The notes beneath the pieces are model-generated. The model did no database searches. It was not told the DNA's origin and was given only the letters and a program-made list of their open reading frames with translations. A stretch of DNA of 6,299 nucleotides from Oligoflexus sp. (lineage in GTDB: Bacteria; Bdellovibrionota_B; Oligoflexia; Oligoflexales; Oligoflexaceae). Location of the stretch: assembly GCA_030151925.1 (NCBI GenBank), contig JASLCY010000176.1:1-6299 (forward strand). The letters run 5' to 3'. The translations under genes were made by a program, and so were the position numbers. This document shows positions 6,174 to 6,299 of this stretch, in pieces; position 1 is the stretch's first letter; every line of letters begins with the position of its first letter.

Positions 6174-6299
6174 ATGCAGGAGCTCTTGCGATCGATACCG
6201 GCCGGCTGGGAACCGCTGGATGCGAATTTCTTCGCTCGTCCCGCTCCCGAGGTCGCCCGCGACCTCCTCACCTGCGTGCTCCTGAAAAAAGTCGGCCGC
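6174..6299 (+). CDS. mpg: 3-methyladenine DNA glycosylase (AAG/MPG family), 3' partial
   Basis: The first 42 codons are visible before the window ends; family members usually have about 180-220 residues. The N-terminus reads MQELLRSIPAGWEPLDANFF followed by ARPAPEVARDLLTCVLLKK. This matches the conserved start of the AAG/MPG family, where a Phe-Phe precedes R-P-x-x-x-V-A-R-x-L-L and then the strand holding the K-x-x-G region. These monofunctional enzymes remove alkylated purines such as 3-methyladenine and hypoxanthine in base excision repair in the cytoplasm. The catalytic residues lie beyond the window, so activity cannot be judged. The gene follows the flavoprotein gene by 81 bases on the same strand. 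It may be read through from it or have its own promoter; I see no convincing promoter in the gap. Confidence 0.8.
   Translation, partial: MQELLRSIPAGWEPLDANFFARPAPEVARDLLTCVLLKKVGR

Overview
The window is a compact stretch of bacterial chromosome. It is GC-rich, with strong G/C preference at third codon positions. Shine-Dalgarno sequences of the AGGAG type precede four of the five visible starts clearly, and short spacers or overlaps separate most genes. The content (a heterodimeric-type ABC exporter, a TetR regulator, a RetSat/CrtI-like flavoprotein, a lysine/alanine-rich histone H1-like protein and a 3-methyladenine DNA glycosylase) fits a Gram-negative such as a proteobacterium or a deltaproteobacteria/Bdellovibrio-type lineage. 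That placement is only an impression, because no marker gene is present. No tRNA, rRNA, CRISPR array, insertion sequence or phage gene was seen.

Region 1 (1-3125, + strand) holds two overlapping half-transporter genes. The first is cut by the left window edge. The pair carries complementary active-site degeneracy: the first protein has Asp in place of the catalytic Walker B Glu but an intact LSGGQ, and the second has the catalytic Glu but an altered ISVGQ signature. This is the hallmark of a heterodimeric type IV ABC exporter with one degenerate and one consensus ATP site.

Region 2 (3126-3746) holds a convergent gene on the - strand for a small, very basic protein with a histone H1-like tail. 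Its stop lies 6 bases from the exporter operon's stop. It is followed by an AT-rich divergent control region of about 126 bases, with a perfect TATAAT, a TGTCA-N6-TGACA palindrome and a pair of 9-base inverted arms.

Region 3 (3747-6092, + strand) is a TetR-family regulator starting with TTG, followed by a RetSat/phytoene-desaturase-like FAD oxidoreductase. A perfect 8+7+8 palindrome overlapping a TTGACA element lies between them. It looks like an operator and argues that the oxidoreductase starts at 4476, not 4404. The simplest model is a TetR regulator controlling itself and the downstream flavoenzyme.

Region 4 (6093-6299) is a short spacer and the first 42 codons of an alkylpurine DNA glycosylase, cut by the right edge.

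Nothing here is clearly a new multi-gene system. The most interesting items are the two palindromic control regions, which share a short core, and the small histone-like gene facing the regulator.
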